From the NCBI GenBank assembly GCA_009733775.1, contig WOGZ01000108.1, positions 37,448 through 101,447 of the forward strand: a stretch of DNA of 64,000 nt. Direction: 5' to 3'. Below are positions 21,048 through 31,886 of this stretch, one piece after another; the stretch's first letter is position 1; each line of letters opens with the position of its first letter. The translations under genes were made by a program, and so were the position numbers. The notes under the pieces are model-generated. The model saw only the letters and a program-made list of their open reading frames with translations, was not told the origin of the DNA and did not search any database. The DNA comes from Alectoria sarmentosa. Its lineage: Eukaryota > Ascomycota > Lecanoromycetes > Lecanorales > Parmeliaceae.

Positions 21048-22709
21048 ATGAAGATGGATCAGCCTGCTGCGACATCAGTCCATCACAGTGCCTCAACTGC
21101 ACCTTCCTTGGATCTCTTGAGCCGTACTCAACCACACACATTCATAAAACCTCTCAAGAAAATTGATGAAGGCCAAGATGTGTCGACTTTCCTTATTTCA
21201 AAAGCATACGGCGATATCATGACTTTCCTACTCCAGCTCAATCGAGCAATGTTTCCATTATACAATCGGAACATTTCCACGTCAGGTAAAAACCGAGTCC
21301 AAACCTGGGACGTTGATTGCCAAGCCATCGAATATTCAGAGACCGTGCGAAATCTCAGACGCCTACTTGAAGAACTCGATCAGGTCATAGACGAAGTACC
21401 GCCTGATCCTGGTCCCCGTCGATTTGGTAATGCGAGTTTCAAGAAATGGTATCAGACGGTTGAAGAGCGAACCTCAGATCTTTTGAAATCGCGTCTATCC
21501 AAGTCCACTCTGCAATACCCTCATGATTCAGATGTCACAGCTGATTCAGAGCTCTCATCCTACTTCCTCGGTAGCTTTGGCTCTTCCCAACGTCTTGACT
21601 ATGGTTCCGGCCACGAACTCTCCTTCCTCGCATTTCTTGGTTGCATATGGAAACTTGGCGGCTTCACTTCCTCGTCGGAACATCCTCACCCAGGAAATGA
21701 AGAAAGAGCCATAGTGCTCGGACTTATCGTCCCTTATCTCACTTTGATCCGTCGTCTCATCCTAACATACACTCTCGAACCCGCCGGCTCCCACGGCGTA
21801 TGGGGCCTAGACGACCACTCGTTCATCCCTTACATCTTCGGCAGTGCGCAATACGGCCCGACTATCTCCCCCAGCGACCAAACACCCATCGAAGGATCCC
21901 GCCCCAACGCCCCTGACCCCGCAGACGTAGCCAAAATCTCCGCCGTCAAGAGGCAAAGGCACCAGAACATGTACTTCGGCGCCATCGGCTTCATCCACGA
22001 TGTCAAAAAAGGACCGTTCTGGGAGCATTCGCCCATGCTCTACGACATCTCCGGCATCCGCACTGGATGGGGGAAAATCAACAAAGGCATGATCAAAATG
22101 TACAACGCAGAAGTCCTCTCCAAATTCCCAGTCGTGCAACACTTCCCCTTCGGCTCCCTCTTCAGCTTCGACCAAGACCCAAACGCCAAACCTCCACCCA
22201 CATCAATACACGCAGCTAACCAGCCCGTCAGAGACGGCTTCGGCTCATCGACAGCAGAAAAAGTTGCAGCCCCTCGCGCATCTCCTCAATCAGGCACTCC
22301 AGCGCCGTGGGCAAGCCCAGCAACGAGCGTACCGGGTGTTGTCGAAGCGGGTACGGCAGCGCCGCGGGCAAGTAGAGGGCCACCCATGCCTGGTCCCTCG
22401 GTGGGCACTGCGGCTCCTTGGGCGAGAGGACGGACGGCAATGATCAATCCGGGAGACGGTGCAGCGGCTCCGTTGGCACGCAAAGGGACGCCCTCGTCTG
22501 CTGCCGAATTAGGGACAGCGGCGCCGTGGGCGAGTAGTCAACTGGCAGCTGCGAGTGCTGCTTCATCCCCCACAAGATTTCCTCCGTCGGGCGCTAGATC
22601 TCCGCCTCTGCCTGCAGGGAGAACAAGACCACCGGAGGCAGCCGGCGACGATAGTGCTGCGCAGTCAATGCCTCCGCCCACAAGGGCTCCCTGGGCGAAG
22701 CCGCCCTAG
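21048..22709 (+). CDS. RRD1: PP2A activator (PTPA-type prolyl isomerase) Rrd1
   Basis: A single exon of 553 residues; the next Met is at 21054 (MDQPAATS). Residues about 30-400 match the PTPA family, the phosphotyrosyl phosphatase activator of protein phosphatase 2A. Landmarks are AYGDIMTFLLQLNRAM, the FGNASFKKWY region, SFGSSQRLDYGSGHELSF, WGLDDHSFIPYIFGSAQ and FGAIGFIHDVKKGPFWEHSP. PTPA proteins assist folding and metal loading of the PP2A catalytic subunit and show peptidyl-prolyl isomerase activity. The last ~150 residues are a Pro/Ala/Gly-rich tail not needed by the core fold. It carries about seven spaced copies of a (A/P)AP(W/R/L)A motif. RRD1 is longer here than the usual ~400 residues because of this tail. 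It faces the 845-aa nuclear protein gene head-to-head. Confidence 0.93.
   Translation: MKMDQPAATSVHHSASTAPSLDLLSRTQPHTFIKPLKKIDEGQDVSTFLISKAYGDIMTFLLQLNRAMFPLYNRNISTSGKNRVQTWDVDCQAIEYSETVRNLRRLLEELDQVIDEVPPDPGPRRFGNASFKKWYQTVEERTSDLLKSRLSKSTLQYPHDSDVTADSELSSYFLGSFGSSQRLDYGSGHELSFLAFLGCIWKLGGFTSSSEHPHPGNEERAIVLGLIVPYLTLIRRLILTYTLEPAGSHGVWGLDDHSFIPYIFGSAQYGPTISPSDQTPIEGSRPNAPDPADVAKISAVKRQRHQNMYFGAIGFIHDVKKGPFWEHSPMLYDISGIRTGWGKINKGMIKMYNAEVLSKFPVVQHFPFGSLFSFDQDPNAKPPPTSIHAANQPVRDGFGSSTAEKVAAPRASPQSGTPAPWASPATSVPGVVEAGTAAPRASRGPPMPGPSVGTAAPWARGRTAMINPGDGAAAPLARKGTPSSAAELGTAAPWASSQLAAASAASSPTRFPPSGARSPPLPAGRTRPPEAAGDDSAAQSMPPPTRAPWAKPP
22270..22706 (+). repeat. APWA-type repeats in the Rrd1 tail
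   Basis: The C-terminal tail repeats a short motif, AAPRAS, PAPWAS, AAPRAS, AAPWAR, AAPLAR, AAPWAS and RAPWAK, spaced by roughly 20 residues of Gly/Pro/Ser. It is disordered low-complexity sequence, and the DNA of the copies has diverged. No function is known. Confidence 0.65.
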
Positions 22710-23159
22710 ATGCTGGTCAACATTAGAATTGCATGACTTTTTGCTGAACAAAGGGGCCCCCGGCTCTAGTGTTACCATGATTCATTACGCAGATACCCAA
22801 GCATCTTTTACAATCTGAAACCTCCTCTGAGTGTTTACAATGTATGTATTCCTATGGTTCCTAGAGACGAGCACTATAAAGATACGTGCATACGCGCTAT
22901 CAATGGTATTTAGTCGCCCCCACGCACGCACGCAAGCAGGCAAGCAAGCGAAACGCCGCTCGTCGCAAATTCAGACAACCCCGAATCAAACATTGCATCG
23001 CTTGTCATGTTGCATGTTCAAAACCAAAGACAGATGAACCCCTTGTAAACACCACGTAGTCGAGATTTCTGTCCACTTACATCCACTCACTTCCACACTA
23101 CCCATATCAATCCCTTTGGATCCCGTAGCTCCCCTCCTGCTCATCCTCGAGTGAAGATT
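22710..23159. other. Convergent spacer, no gene
   Basis: This is the 3' flank of RRD1 (plus) and of the kinase gene (minus). It contains a short CACG/CAAG microsatellite-like stretch at about 22919-22950. Nothing else was recognised. Confidence 0.4.
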
Positions 23160-25211
23160 TTATCGTCCCCCAACCACAACCCTCGCTCCCTCCTTGCCCA
23201 ATACCCCTGCCTCCATCGGTTTCGGACTCCTTTCCCTCCCCTTCTTCCTTGAAAGGAAACCCAGCATCCCATTCGGTTTCCCCTTTGTACTCCTCCCTCC
23301 TTCCCTAACATCGCCACTCCCATTACTAGCCCTCCCTTCTTTCTTATTCGACCCCTCCCACGCAGTTCCATCATCAGTAGTAACCACTTGAAGCCCACCA
23401 CCTCTTGACGCACCCGCACTTCTTGGCGGTTGCTTCCCTTGAGCCGATGGAGTGGGATGAGAAGTCGGCCCCAGGACACCCTGGCCTGCGAGATTTTCGT
23501 TTGCAGGATAGTATTCTGAATGATTGGAAAGTGCTGCCTGAACGTGCGTAGTCATGGGAGGAGAGCCGTTGGGGGAGCCGCTGAGATGGGATTTTGTGGC
23601 GACGTGGTCGAGGTCTGGTTCATCGGCGCTGTGTTTGGAGGATGTCGTGGTGGTGTTGGCGTGATCGAGCATGTCAAGGGAAGATTCCACACCGGAAGGG
23701 GAATCCACGAAGCCTTTATAGTCGCTAGAGAGGGTCAATTGAGGAGTGGAAGGTGTGAAGGAAAGGGAAGGAAAAAGGGATGAGATACGTTACGGTGGTA
23801 TAGTCAAAAGGTTCAAATAGAGTTTCTATCATTCGATGCAGTTCGTCCGTCCGGATCTCCTTGTCCGTTGCATCGTCCTTCAGCTGTACCCTCGGCTTTT
23901 GCCGCCTTGCTCTTGCTTCCAGCGGTGCTTCTTCCAGCAGTAGCTCTTCTAGATCGTATGTCGCATCAAAATTTGTCTTTTCGCTAGACGGTACAAAGAC
24001 TGGCCGGATCTGCTTCTTCTCGAGAGCTTCAAAGTCGATTCGCCGGAAGAAGGAATGTTCAGTGTAAGTGTTGAAGCCGGTTGCCCCTATTCGTTTTCGT
24101 GTGTCCTTCTCTAATAATGATTGCATGGCGTGTATACATGGTGTTGAGACTGGCGGTTGTGTAACAGGGTAATTGGGCGAGGCTTTTAGGATTTCCTTTT
24201 CCAGCTTTTCGTGGCCGTGCGAAGAGAATGGTCGCTACGATTCGTCAGACACTCCGTGTTACTTTTCAATTGTAGACCGACCTTGTTGTAAATGCATTCG
24301 TAAAACGTAACTCCCAATGACCACCAATCTACCTCGGTGAGGTACCCTGTACCAGCGTAGACTTCTGGCGCAAGGTATGCAAGTGTGCCAGATTTACTGT
24401 GTAAAGGCTTGTCCGGTTTGTATTCAGACGCAACGTTCTGCTTTCCGTCAGCATCGTTCCAAGGCCAGCTTCAGAGTACCGTGGCAACATACAAAATCAG
24501 CCAGATGCACATGGCCGTCAGAGTCAAGTAACACATTATCTGGTTTGAGATCCCTATGCACAATACCCTGCCCATGACAGTATCGTAATGCGCAGCCGAG
24601 TTCTGCCATCCAGAACCGTACTGCGTCTTCGGTGAAGGTCTTTCGTGAGATATGAAATCGTAAGTCGCCGCCATTCATTAGATCTACAACGATGTATCTG
24701 CCACTATGTCAGACCATACATAGCGGCAACCGTGATATTTTGGACTTGTAGACTCACAAATATTCGATGTCCTGAAAGCTGTACCGCAAGTTGCACAGGA
24801 AGGCATGATTGAGATGTTCCAGCATCCTCCGCTCTCTGATGATATTCCGCACGCTCTCCGACCGTACCACTGTACTTCATGTAAGCCTTGGCCGTAGGTC
24901 GCCGGTTGGTCCCATGTGACATATGCTGACCTTCATCTTTGCGAATGTATTTCAGGGCGAAGGTCAAGCCGGTATCCTTTCGCTCGACGATGCGAACCTT
25001 TCCAAACGCCCCTTTTCCCACCACTCGCAGGAGTCTGAAGTGATTGAGATTGACTGTTGAGAGAGGTGGTGTCAGCACGTATGCAACCATGGGGGCTCGA
25101 GCGTCCGCCCGGGAGGGGGGAAGATCAGGGCGGATAGAATCAGAGATTGGGAGGGTGGGGAATCTGACCTTCGTCGGTGAAGACGACGGGCTTGCCATTG
25201 GAATTGCCCAT
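23160..25211 (-). CDS. STK32/YANK-like AGC serine/threonine kinase, 549 aa
   Basis: Seven exons: 25211-25169, 25053-24931, 24869-24758, 24697-24493, 24437-24282, 24234-23789 and 23724-23160, all phases consistent. The N-terminus MGNSNGKPVVFTDEVNLNHF has a Gly-2 that could be myristoylated, as in animal STK32 kinases. The glycine loop is GKGAFGKV, the catalytic Lys is 49, HRDLKPDN holds Asp142, and the metal-binding motif is DFN (160-162) instead of DFG. DFN is typical of the YANK/STK32 group. SGTLAYLAPEVY follows, then the AGC tail with FVPSSEKTNFDATYDLEELL. The last ~190 residues are a Ser/Gly-rich tail. The last junction (23789/23724) is less certain. The gene lies downstream of the phytochrome on the same strand, but no functional link is shown. 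Confidence 0.9.
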
Positions 25212-26294
25212 TGAAGCTGCTCAAGGTGTTGGAAGGGAAAAGATCAGATGCATTGATTCCTTGGAGTTGTCGTAGCTAGTAGGAGGTTGCGGTTCGGCGA
25301 AGCGTGAGGTCATTCACAGGAATTCAAGTGCAGCTGGTGAGCAGAGTATTTGGATGCTCTCTGCTTTACTTTCTACTTGGACTTATCATCATCTGCGAGG
25401 TCAGAGGCTTTGCTGTTTTGCCTTGTGACAGTCTACTTATTAATTAGTCAGGTCGAGCATTTGTTGGAGGGGAGTAGCAGTGAGGGAAAAGGCACCAATG
25501 AGATGTAACCTCAGAAAGGGCGGTACGGGTATTTTGAAGGCAGACTGGAAACAGGGATCAACCTTTCGGCTGCCGCGCTTGAAGAGGGGAGGGTCCCTCG
25601 CAATCCCCTTAGCGCTCTCCTCCCTCCATTGTTCCAAGTTGTTTTAAATTACTCCACTACCTATCGTGCCTATCAAACCCGTCACATCTATCAAGCAATC
25701 AAACAAGGCCTTAACAACAAGCATGTCGAAGATCTTTCCTTAATCTTCCATGCGATTATCTATTATCTACCACGTGGCATTTCCTCCTTCCAATCTATGC
25801 GATGCGACCTGCATACAAGCGCAACTTTTCGTTTCAAGGGGCGATCAGCTCGTTTCATGTCACACTCATGCAGCAGCGAGAAGAGATCCCTCGCATGCCT
25901 CTCAGCCATTCATTGGATTTCTCCTACTGTATCACGGAAGCCTCAAGTCCCAGCATCGTGTATTAAAGTATGTATGTACAGATGAATGTGAATACTGCAA
26001 CAGAAAGATGCACACGCTCGAGCCCCACCCCCTAGCGTCATATTCGTCACAATACGCCCTGGACCGGATGCCTTGCTCAACGCCTCGCTATGACGAAGCC
26101 TCCAAGGTGAGCAGAAAACGAATTTGAAAGGGGACAATGAGTGATAGGTAAGCTTGTCCAGACTTGACAGTGGTCGGTCACTATCGTCGAGGATGGGAGT
26201 CGAGGCCGATCTGTTTCTGCCTAGGTCATGCGCAGACTCAAAAATGCGGATCGGGAGGATGAAGTTGGTTGAGTGCGGTATGCGGATTCCGCTC
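25212..26294. other. Upstream region of kinase / 3' flank of phytochrome
   Basis: About 1.1 kb with no gene. ORFs up to about 220 codons overlap it on both strands but are low-quality shadows, partly antisense to the end of the phytochrome gene. The stretch carries the promoter of the kinase on its left side and the polyadenylation region of the phytochrome on its right. Confidence 0.4.
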
Positions 26295-29200
26295 TTAGGA
26301 TTCGCTTTTGCTACTAGACTCGGTGGCATACTGGGAGTCACCGGATCGGCCTGAATTTTGTGGTAGAGAGTCGGCATGAACGGCATCATTGTCAAGTTGG
26401 TTGAGCCGTTCTCGCTCTCTATCAGTCGAGTCTTCTTTTCCCGGCGCAGGGTAAGACTCGCGACTCTTCGACGATGAGACAGGCGCCGTGGATGAAGGTT
26501 TCGTATATGATGTGAAAACATCAGGTTGTTGTTTCGCAAACCAGCCACCTCGCTCCCACTTGCCGGGCTCATACAAGCAGCTCTTCCGCGTTTTTTCTTC
26601 CACAATTCCCGTTATTATCACTGTCAGTCGCTTGAAGTCAATGGGCTTGAGGATCCAGCCGTCGAAGCCTGCGTCAATGTAGACCTGACGATTTTTCTCA
26701 ATCAATGAGGCTGATACTGCAAATATAGGTACCCTGCCGTTCAAAGCTGCACGTCTTGACAAGAACTCATCAGGGAAGGATTTTTCAAATGACCGGATCA
26801 TTTTGGTTGACGTCAGACCATCCACGATAGGCATCTGGGGTCCATTATTAGCATCGTAGAAGTACTAGTGGAACGTGAATGCCAACAAACCTGCATGTCC
26901 ATCAAGACAACATCAAAGAAGGCAGGTCTTTCTCCATATGTGCTAGAGCATTCTTCGCCGTTGATGGTCAGGCAGACTTCATGGCCAACCTTCTCCAACC
27001 TTTTCTTGATGATCTTGCTGTTGATAGGGTCATCTTCTGCGACCAGGACTTGAAGCCTCTCTGCATTTGGCGGCTCCACTACTGCATTTTTGTCGGGAAT
27101 ACTAAACAAGACTCGTGACGGTGTTCGTGCCGACAAGCCTGATTCTCGAGGTAGATACTCAGGTTCTGGCGACCCTGTGCTCGTCTCACCCGGCATCCGA
27201 ATGGGTCTGATAGGGGTCTTCGAATCAGTCACTGTTGCTAGTCCGGGACGTTCCCGTGGTTGAAGCACCTGATCTGACGACTTGGAGAGGTTCAGATTCG
27301 TCGAGAGGGCTTGTGTGATGCCGCTTATTGGTCGTCGCGAAGACGACGATGGACCTTGCCTCCAACCACTACCACGACTCCCTGGTCGTCCTTCGTTTTC
27401 TCCTTCCGCTGAGGATCCTGTTGCTACCGTACGCGGCTCTTGGATAGCTTCAATTAGCCTATCAACATCGCTCCTTACGCTCTCTCCACTCTTAAAGCTT
27501 TTCATACTGGCTACGCTCCGTAAACTCTCGGCACTTCTGCGGTGCACTATTTCCTTCGGAGTCTCTGGAGCTGGCTTTTGAGCACTTTTGTTGACGAGCA
27601 TGACCTCACCAGTTTCGACGGGCGGCGTTGAAGGCTGATTTGAAGGTGGTCCCACACCCGCATCCTTCATACCCTCAAGGAGAGCGATATTCTTATCCTC
27701 CTTCGGGAGGTCAAAACCCAGTTGCATCACGAACCGTGATCCTTTGCCTTCTTCAGACTTAAGTCTTAGCTGGCCGTTCATATTCCGTACTATACGAGCG
27801 ACGAGTGCGAGACCAAGCCCAAGAGTTTTCCGAGCTTTTCCTTTTCCCTCAATGGCTTTCGTATCCCCGGCTAGCTTTTCTTGTAGTCCTTCATCGCTTT
27901 CCGTTTGTACCTGCTCGAGGTCATTGAACAATGCGTCGAGCTTCTCGGCGCTCATCCCTGCTCCAGTATCTTGTACGACGATATCGATCTCTACGCGGTG
28001 TTCGTGGCTATTTGCCAACCATAATTCTACGTTGACAGCGCCGTTCAATGTGTGTTGAATAGCATTGGCTGTGACGTTAGATATTGCTTGCCTCACGCGC
28101 CGCTGGTCGCCCACGACGAATTGAGGTACGCCTGGATGTTCCGAAACCGCATATTCGATTTGCTTGCGTTTGGCGTCGCCCGTGAACGAATCCGTTGCTT
28201 CCTTGACGGTAGCAGGTAGATCAAAAACCTCATCCTTGATCAAACTGTGGCCTTCCTCTGTCTTCGTCAAATCAAGGAGATCATTGATCACATAGATGAG
28301 GGATTTGGATGCTGAGTGTGACCTGGATAGATTGTCCCGAGTTTCCTGGTCAATAGCGCCTTCTAGCGCAATCTCGAGATAATTTATAATTGCGTTTAAC
28401 GGCGTTCTTACTTCATGTGCTGAGTTTGCAAGTAAAAGCTTTGTCAGCTCACTGTTCTGTAATGCAGCTTCCTTTTGCCTCCAAACTTCAATGAATTTCC
28501 CATACACCAAACATAGCACAGCGGCCGTCTCAATCTGCTCCTCGGTCCACTCACGGCATTTGCCAACAACAGTCTCGCTCCAGGTTCTGAAACTCTTCCT
28601 GGGTTCGAGATACCCTTCAGTTCCCTCCTTGACGAATTTCTCGTAGGGATTGCCCGCCCACTTGACTTCTCGGGATTGACCTTTCCTGAAAAACACGATA
28701 AAATCATTGCCAGAGATTGACAGTGGAACGAGCAGTAGTCCAGCAATAACAGAGATTCCTGGAGAATAACGCAGATCCGGGAAATCTAGCCGGATATCCA
28801 TTGAATTCGTCACTGAAGTGATTTTCCTCAGTCTTAGATATTCGAGCATAGCAAGAGCTTCTTGTGTCTGCTCGAGTCTTCCAAGAATTTTCGTCTCATC
28901 CCGAATCGAGAGGAGGCCACTGTCCGCATCGAACAATTTCAGAAGGTCATCGGAGGACGCAATGATGTATCCAGAAGGGTTGCTCTCTGTGGGTGCAGTA
29001 TTGATGAGCTTGCGAGCTTGAAGTCGCGAGGCGTATGATAGTCGTTCGATGTTCCTTGATGCCGAGTCTCCTACAAGTCTACACATCTTACGAATAGGGA
29101 AGGAAACTCGCATCCCCTTTGAACCGTAAGAATGACAAGCAATGAGACCCCACAGCTCGCTGAAGGCGTTGATCGATATTGACATTGAAGCGCGGACAGC

Positions 29201-30892
29201 CATGTTTGTGAGATATTTGATGTGAATTGGCGACATCGCACGAAGGTACGCAAAAGTAAGATCTAGTGGGTTCTCGAGGTCTTCAGTCGTCCGACACACC
29301 AAACGGGCTGTTTCCTGGTCACGATCATAAAGCAGTCTCACTTTGTTGATTTTATAGAGATCTCGAGCCTGCTTGGGTATGTCAGACGCTGGAAAGTTCA
29401 AACCTTTGTATAAGTCTTTGGTCGCTCTTGGATCCACAAGCTCGGTCACCACTCTTCCGTTCCATTTTTGATCAAATTGATAGACCATGACCCGGTGAAA
29501 TCCAGTCAATTCTTTTACAACTCCGACCAGAGTCTTGAGGAAGGCGTCAAGGGTTGTAGCGCTGGCTAGCTGTTCCTGCACTTGTGACATGATGTTGAAG
29601 ACCTCCATCGCTGCGGCTTCGCCCTTTCGCTTCCTTGCGCTTCGTAGGACTCGCAATGGTTTGCTCGCATTGACCGTACTCTCCGCAAACTCTTCTGGGG
29701 TAGGTTCGCTATTTAATGTGTCTTCCGGAGGCTCGGGAGTGCCTTCGCCCGGGGGGACTAAGGGATTTATGGGATCATCTTCCAATTCGAACTCGCAAAT
29801 GATCAGGTCGCGATTATTCTCGTTGGAATGCATAGCACACCACATTTTGTATATCTTTCTCGCAGGCGACCGAATTGCCAAGGTGAAAACTTCGGGTCCG
29901 TTCGTAGCAGGATCAACGTCCTCGGCCCTGATGAAGTCAATGTGATCCAGAAGATTGTCCGTCTGCTCCTCAGAAAGTATGTCGGTGAAACTCTCAAGAT
30001 CAAACAATTGTTTAGGGGTATATCCAATTATCTTTTTGGAATTTTCGCTGACAATTCGAACTTGGAACTTGCCCTCCTCTATTTCTTGGAGAGCAATGAG
30101 CAGGCCAAAACCCTGCACAGCACCAGGTATATGTATAGGCTCGTCCTCGCAGCGCTGAAGAGTATCACCGTCCCGGCCAACGATGACTGCATGGCCTTCC
30201 TTGGTCACAACATGCTTAAATCGAGCCGTGAAGAGGCCTCCAGCATCGTCAGCCAGGCTTCTGACAGACTCCGTAGTGCTTTGAGTATCTTCAGTACCCG
30301 GAGCGCCGGTAGTCTGGGATCTGGTAGAAGCGGAATCCGTGACCGCCTGCACCTGCCTTGCTCCTGCTGAGCTCTGATCGCCAGGATCTTGTACGGATGA
30401 TAATCGGACCCCTGATTCGCGTCGAAGTTTGGAATGGGAGTCTGCACCTGCCCTTTCTGATACTGCTTCTGGTCTTGATGCGATGTCCGTAGAGAAGTGG
30501 TGTGATTCGCGAGTGCGTTCACTGGTAGTACTTCTTGGCAAAGATATGCCTGGAAATTCGTCTCCCCCAGTAGTGTCTGTGCTTGGTTTAGGTGTAGGTG
30601 TCGGGTCAAGAGATACCACAGATCTTATAGGGAAGACCCGATCCGCAGCCGCCGGGCTCATAGCACCGAAGGGGGACTCTGAGGAGGGTGACGCTATTGG
30701 CGAGCTCGTACCATACGTATCAATCCCTTGCAGACTGGGCCTCCACGATGTGCGCTGCTTGTCCGAGCCCCACAGTTTTTGGTCTTCGGAGGGTTGATCT
30801 GAGGGGCGCTCATGGGGAGACGATGGCGAAGGATTCCCAGTGGTAGGCGAGTCGAGTGCCTTTGGGGCATGCTCGGATTTACCAGACCACAT
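26295..30892 (-). CDS. fphA: Fungal phytochrome: red-light sensing hybrid histidine kinase
   Basis: Exons are 30892-26891 and 26834-26295, joined over a 56-bp intron, giving 1513 residues. A disordered Ser/Pro-rich N-terminus (~230 residues) is followed by the PAS domain with the chromophore-binding Cys248 in RCEDEPIHIPGAVQGFG. This is the N-terminal position used for biliverdin in fungal and bacterial phytochromes. Next comes GAF with PASDIPKQARDLY (about residue 500), then PHY. The histidine kinase has H-box SAHEVRTPLN (His826), N-box NAIQHT, and DTGAGM and GLGLAL glycine boxes. The receiver domain has AEDDPIN, phospho-acceptor Asp1332 in LMDMQMP, and LKPID. All key residues are present, so it should be a working sensor that phosphorylates its own receiver and signals through a phosphorelay. 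In Aspergillus this protein acts in the nucleus and cytosol in light-regulated development. Confidence 0.96.
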
Positions 30893-31886
30893 CTTGGTTG
30901 ATGCTAGACTTATGATTGGCCCATTGGCTCATTCTTGCCCAGTCCCAGCAGCGCTCAAACGGATGGTAGTTGATCTTTGGCAATGGCAGACGGGAGAGAA
31001 GATAGGGAAGGTGTGAGGATAATGGATTAGATCCTCATGGCTAGGTGGTTAAGGAAGGAGGAGAGCATCGTTGGAGCTCTGGCAGGGAGGAAGAATATGC
31101 TGGCGAAAATAATATGGTGCGTAGGTACAAAGTCTATCAAGTCTTGATTGTTTGATTGTGATAACAAAGGTGTGGCGGCATTTTTGTTATTGCATGGAGC
31201 ACATCACGATTTACTTTCGAGGTGCTTAGCTTCCATCCTAGAGGCTCTTAGGGCATACCCGTGACCAATGAATCAATGCTCTCTGGCCCTAAGCCACAGC
31301 TTGGCCATGCAGCCCACGGTGCACATGACGAACAATCCGCCTTTTAAAACTGCCTTCCTCCGTACCAAATGCCATATTCTTTTCGGCACTCCAATCCTTT
31401 TCGCTGACACTCTAGAAATCAACAAGAAGCTGGTCCAGATTCCTACCTCCCAACATCAAGCCGTAAAACACAGTATAAAATGCGAGCCTACTCACAACTT
31501 CATGTACACAAACACACCTAGCCAAATGGGTACATACTCTACTACTCTAGAGCAGAGAGACATCAAGCTTGAATATGATTGGTGGATTTTGGTGAATGAT
31601 TTAGCCGACGTTTATTTCTGAAGTTCCAAGTTCCAACATTTCCGACCTTTCACCATTTTCCTACATACCAAGACGAGCATACCGTTACTGTAAGATTGGT
31701 GAGCATTCTATCAATTCGAATAGAATGCGCTGCCGCATAATTCGAGAGCTCTATTGCCCTAAATCTCCCAGCGTGCTAAATCCTCCAAAGAATATTTCTC
31801 CCCTAGTTACAGTGTCAATCATAGACACAGACATTTTTTAAATTGTTGACAACGAGATCCTGACAAGAAGAGTTGAAGTACCGAGC
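30893..31886. other. Divergent promoter region, about 1 kb
   Basis: This is the region upstream of both the phytochrome (minus) and the flavoprotein fusion (plus). An ORF of 117 codons at 31268-31621 (plus) has an ATG but no recognisable domain and ends well before the next gene. I do not call it. No light-response element can be named from sequence alone. Confidence 0.4.

Noticed and set aside
25943..26605. 220-codon ORF on the minus strand
   Set aside because: It runs through the last phytochrome exon in another frame and into its 3' flank; Arg/Ser/His-rich shadow.
31268..31621. 117-codon plus-strand ORF in the phytochrome/flavoprotein spacer
   Set aside because: It has an ATG but no recognisable domain or splice context; it could be a leader ORF but cannot be supported.
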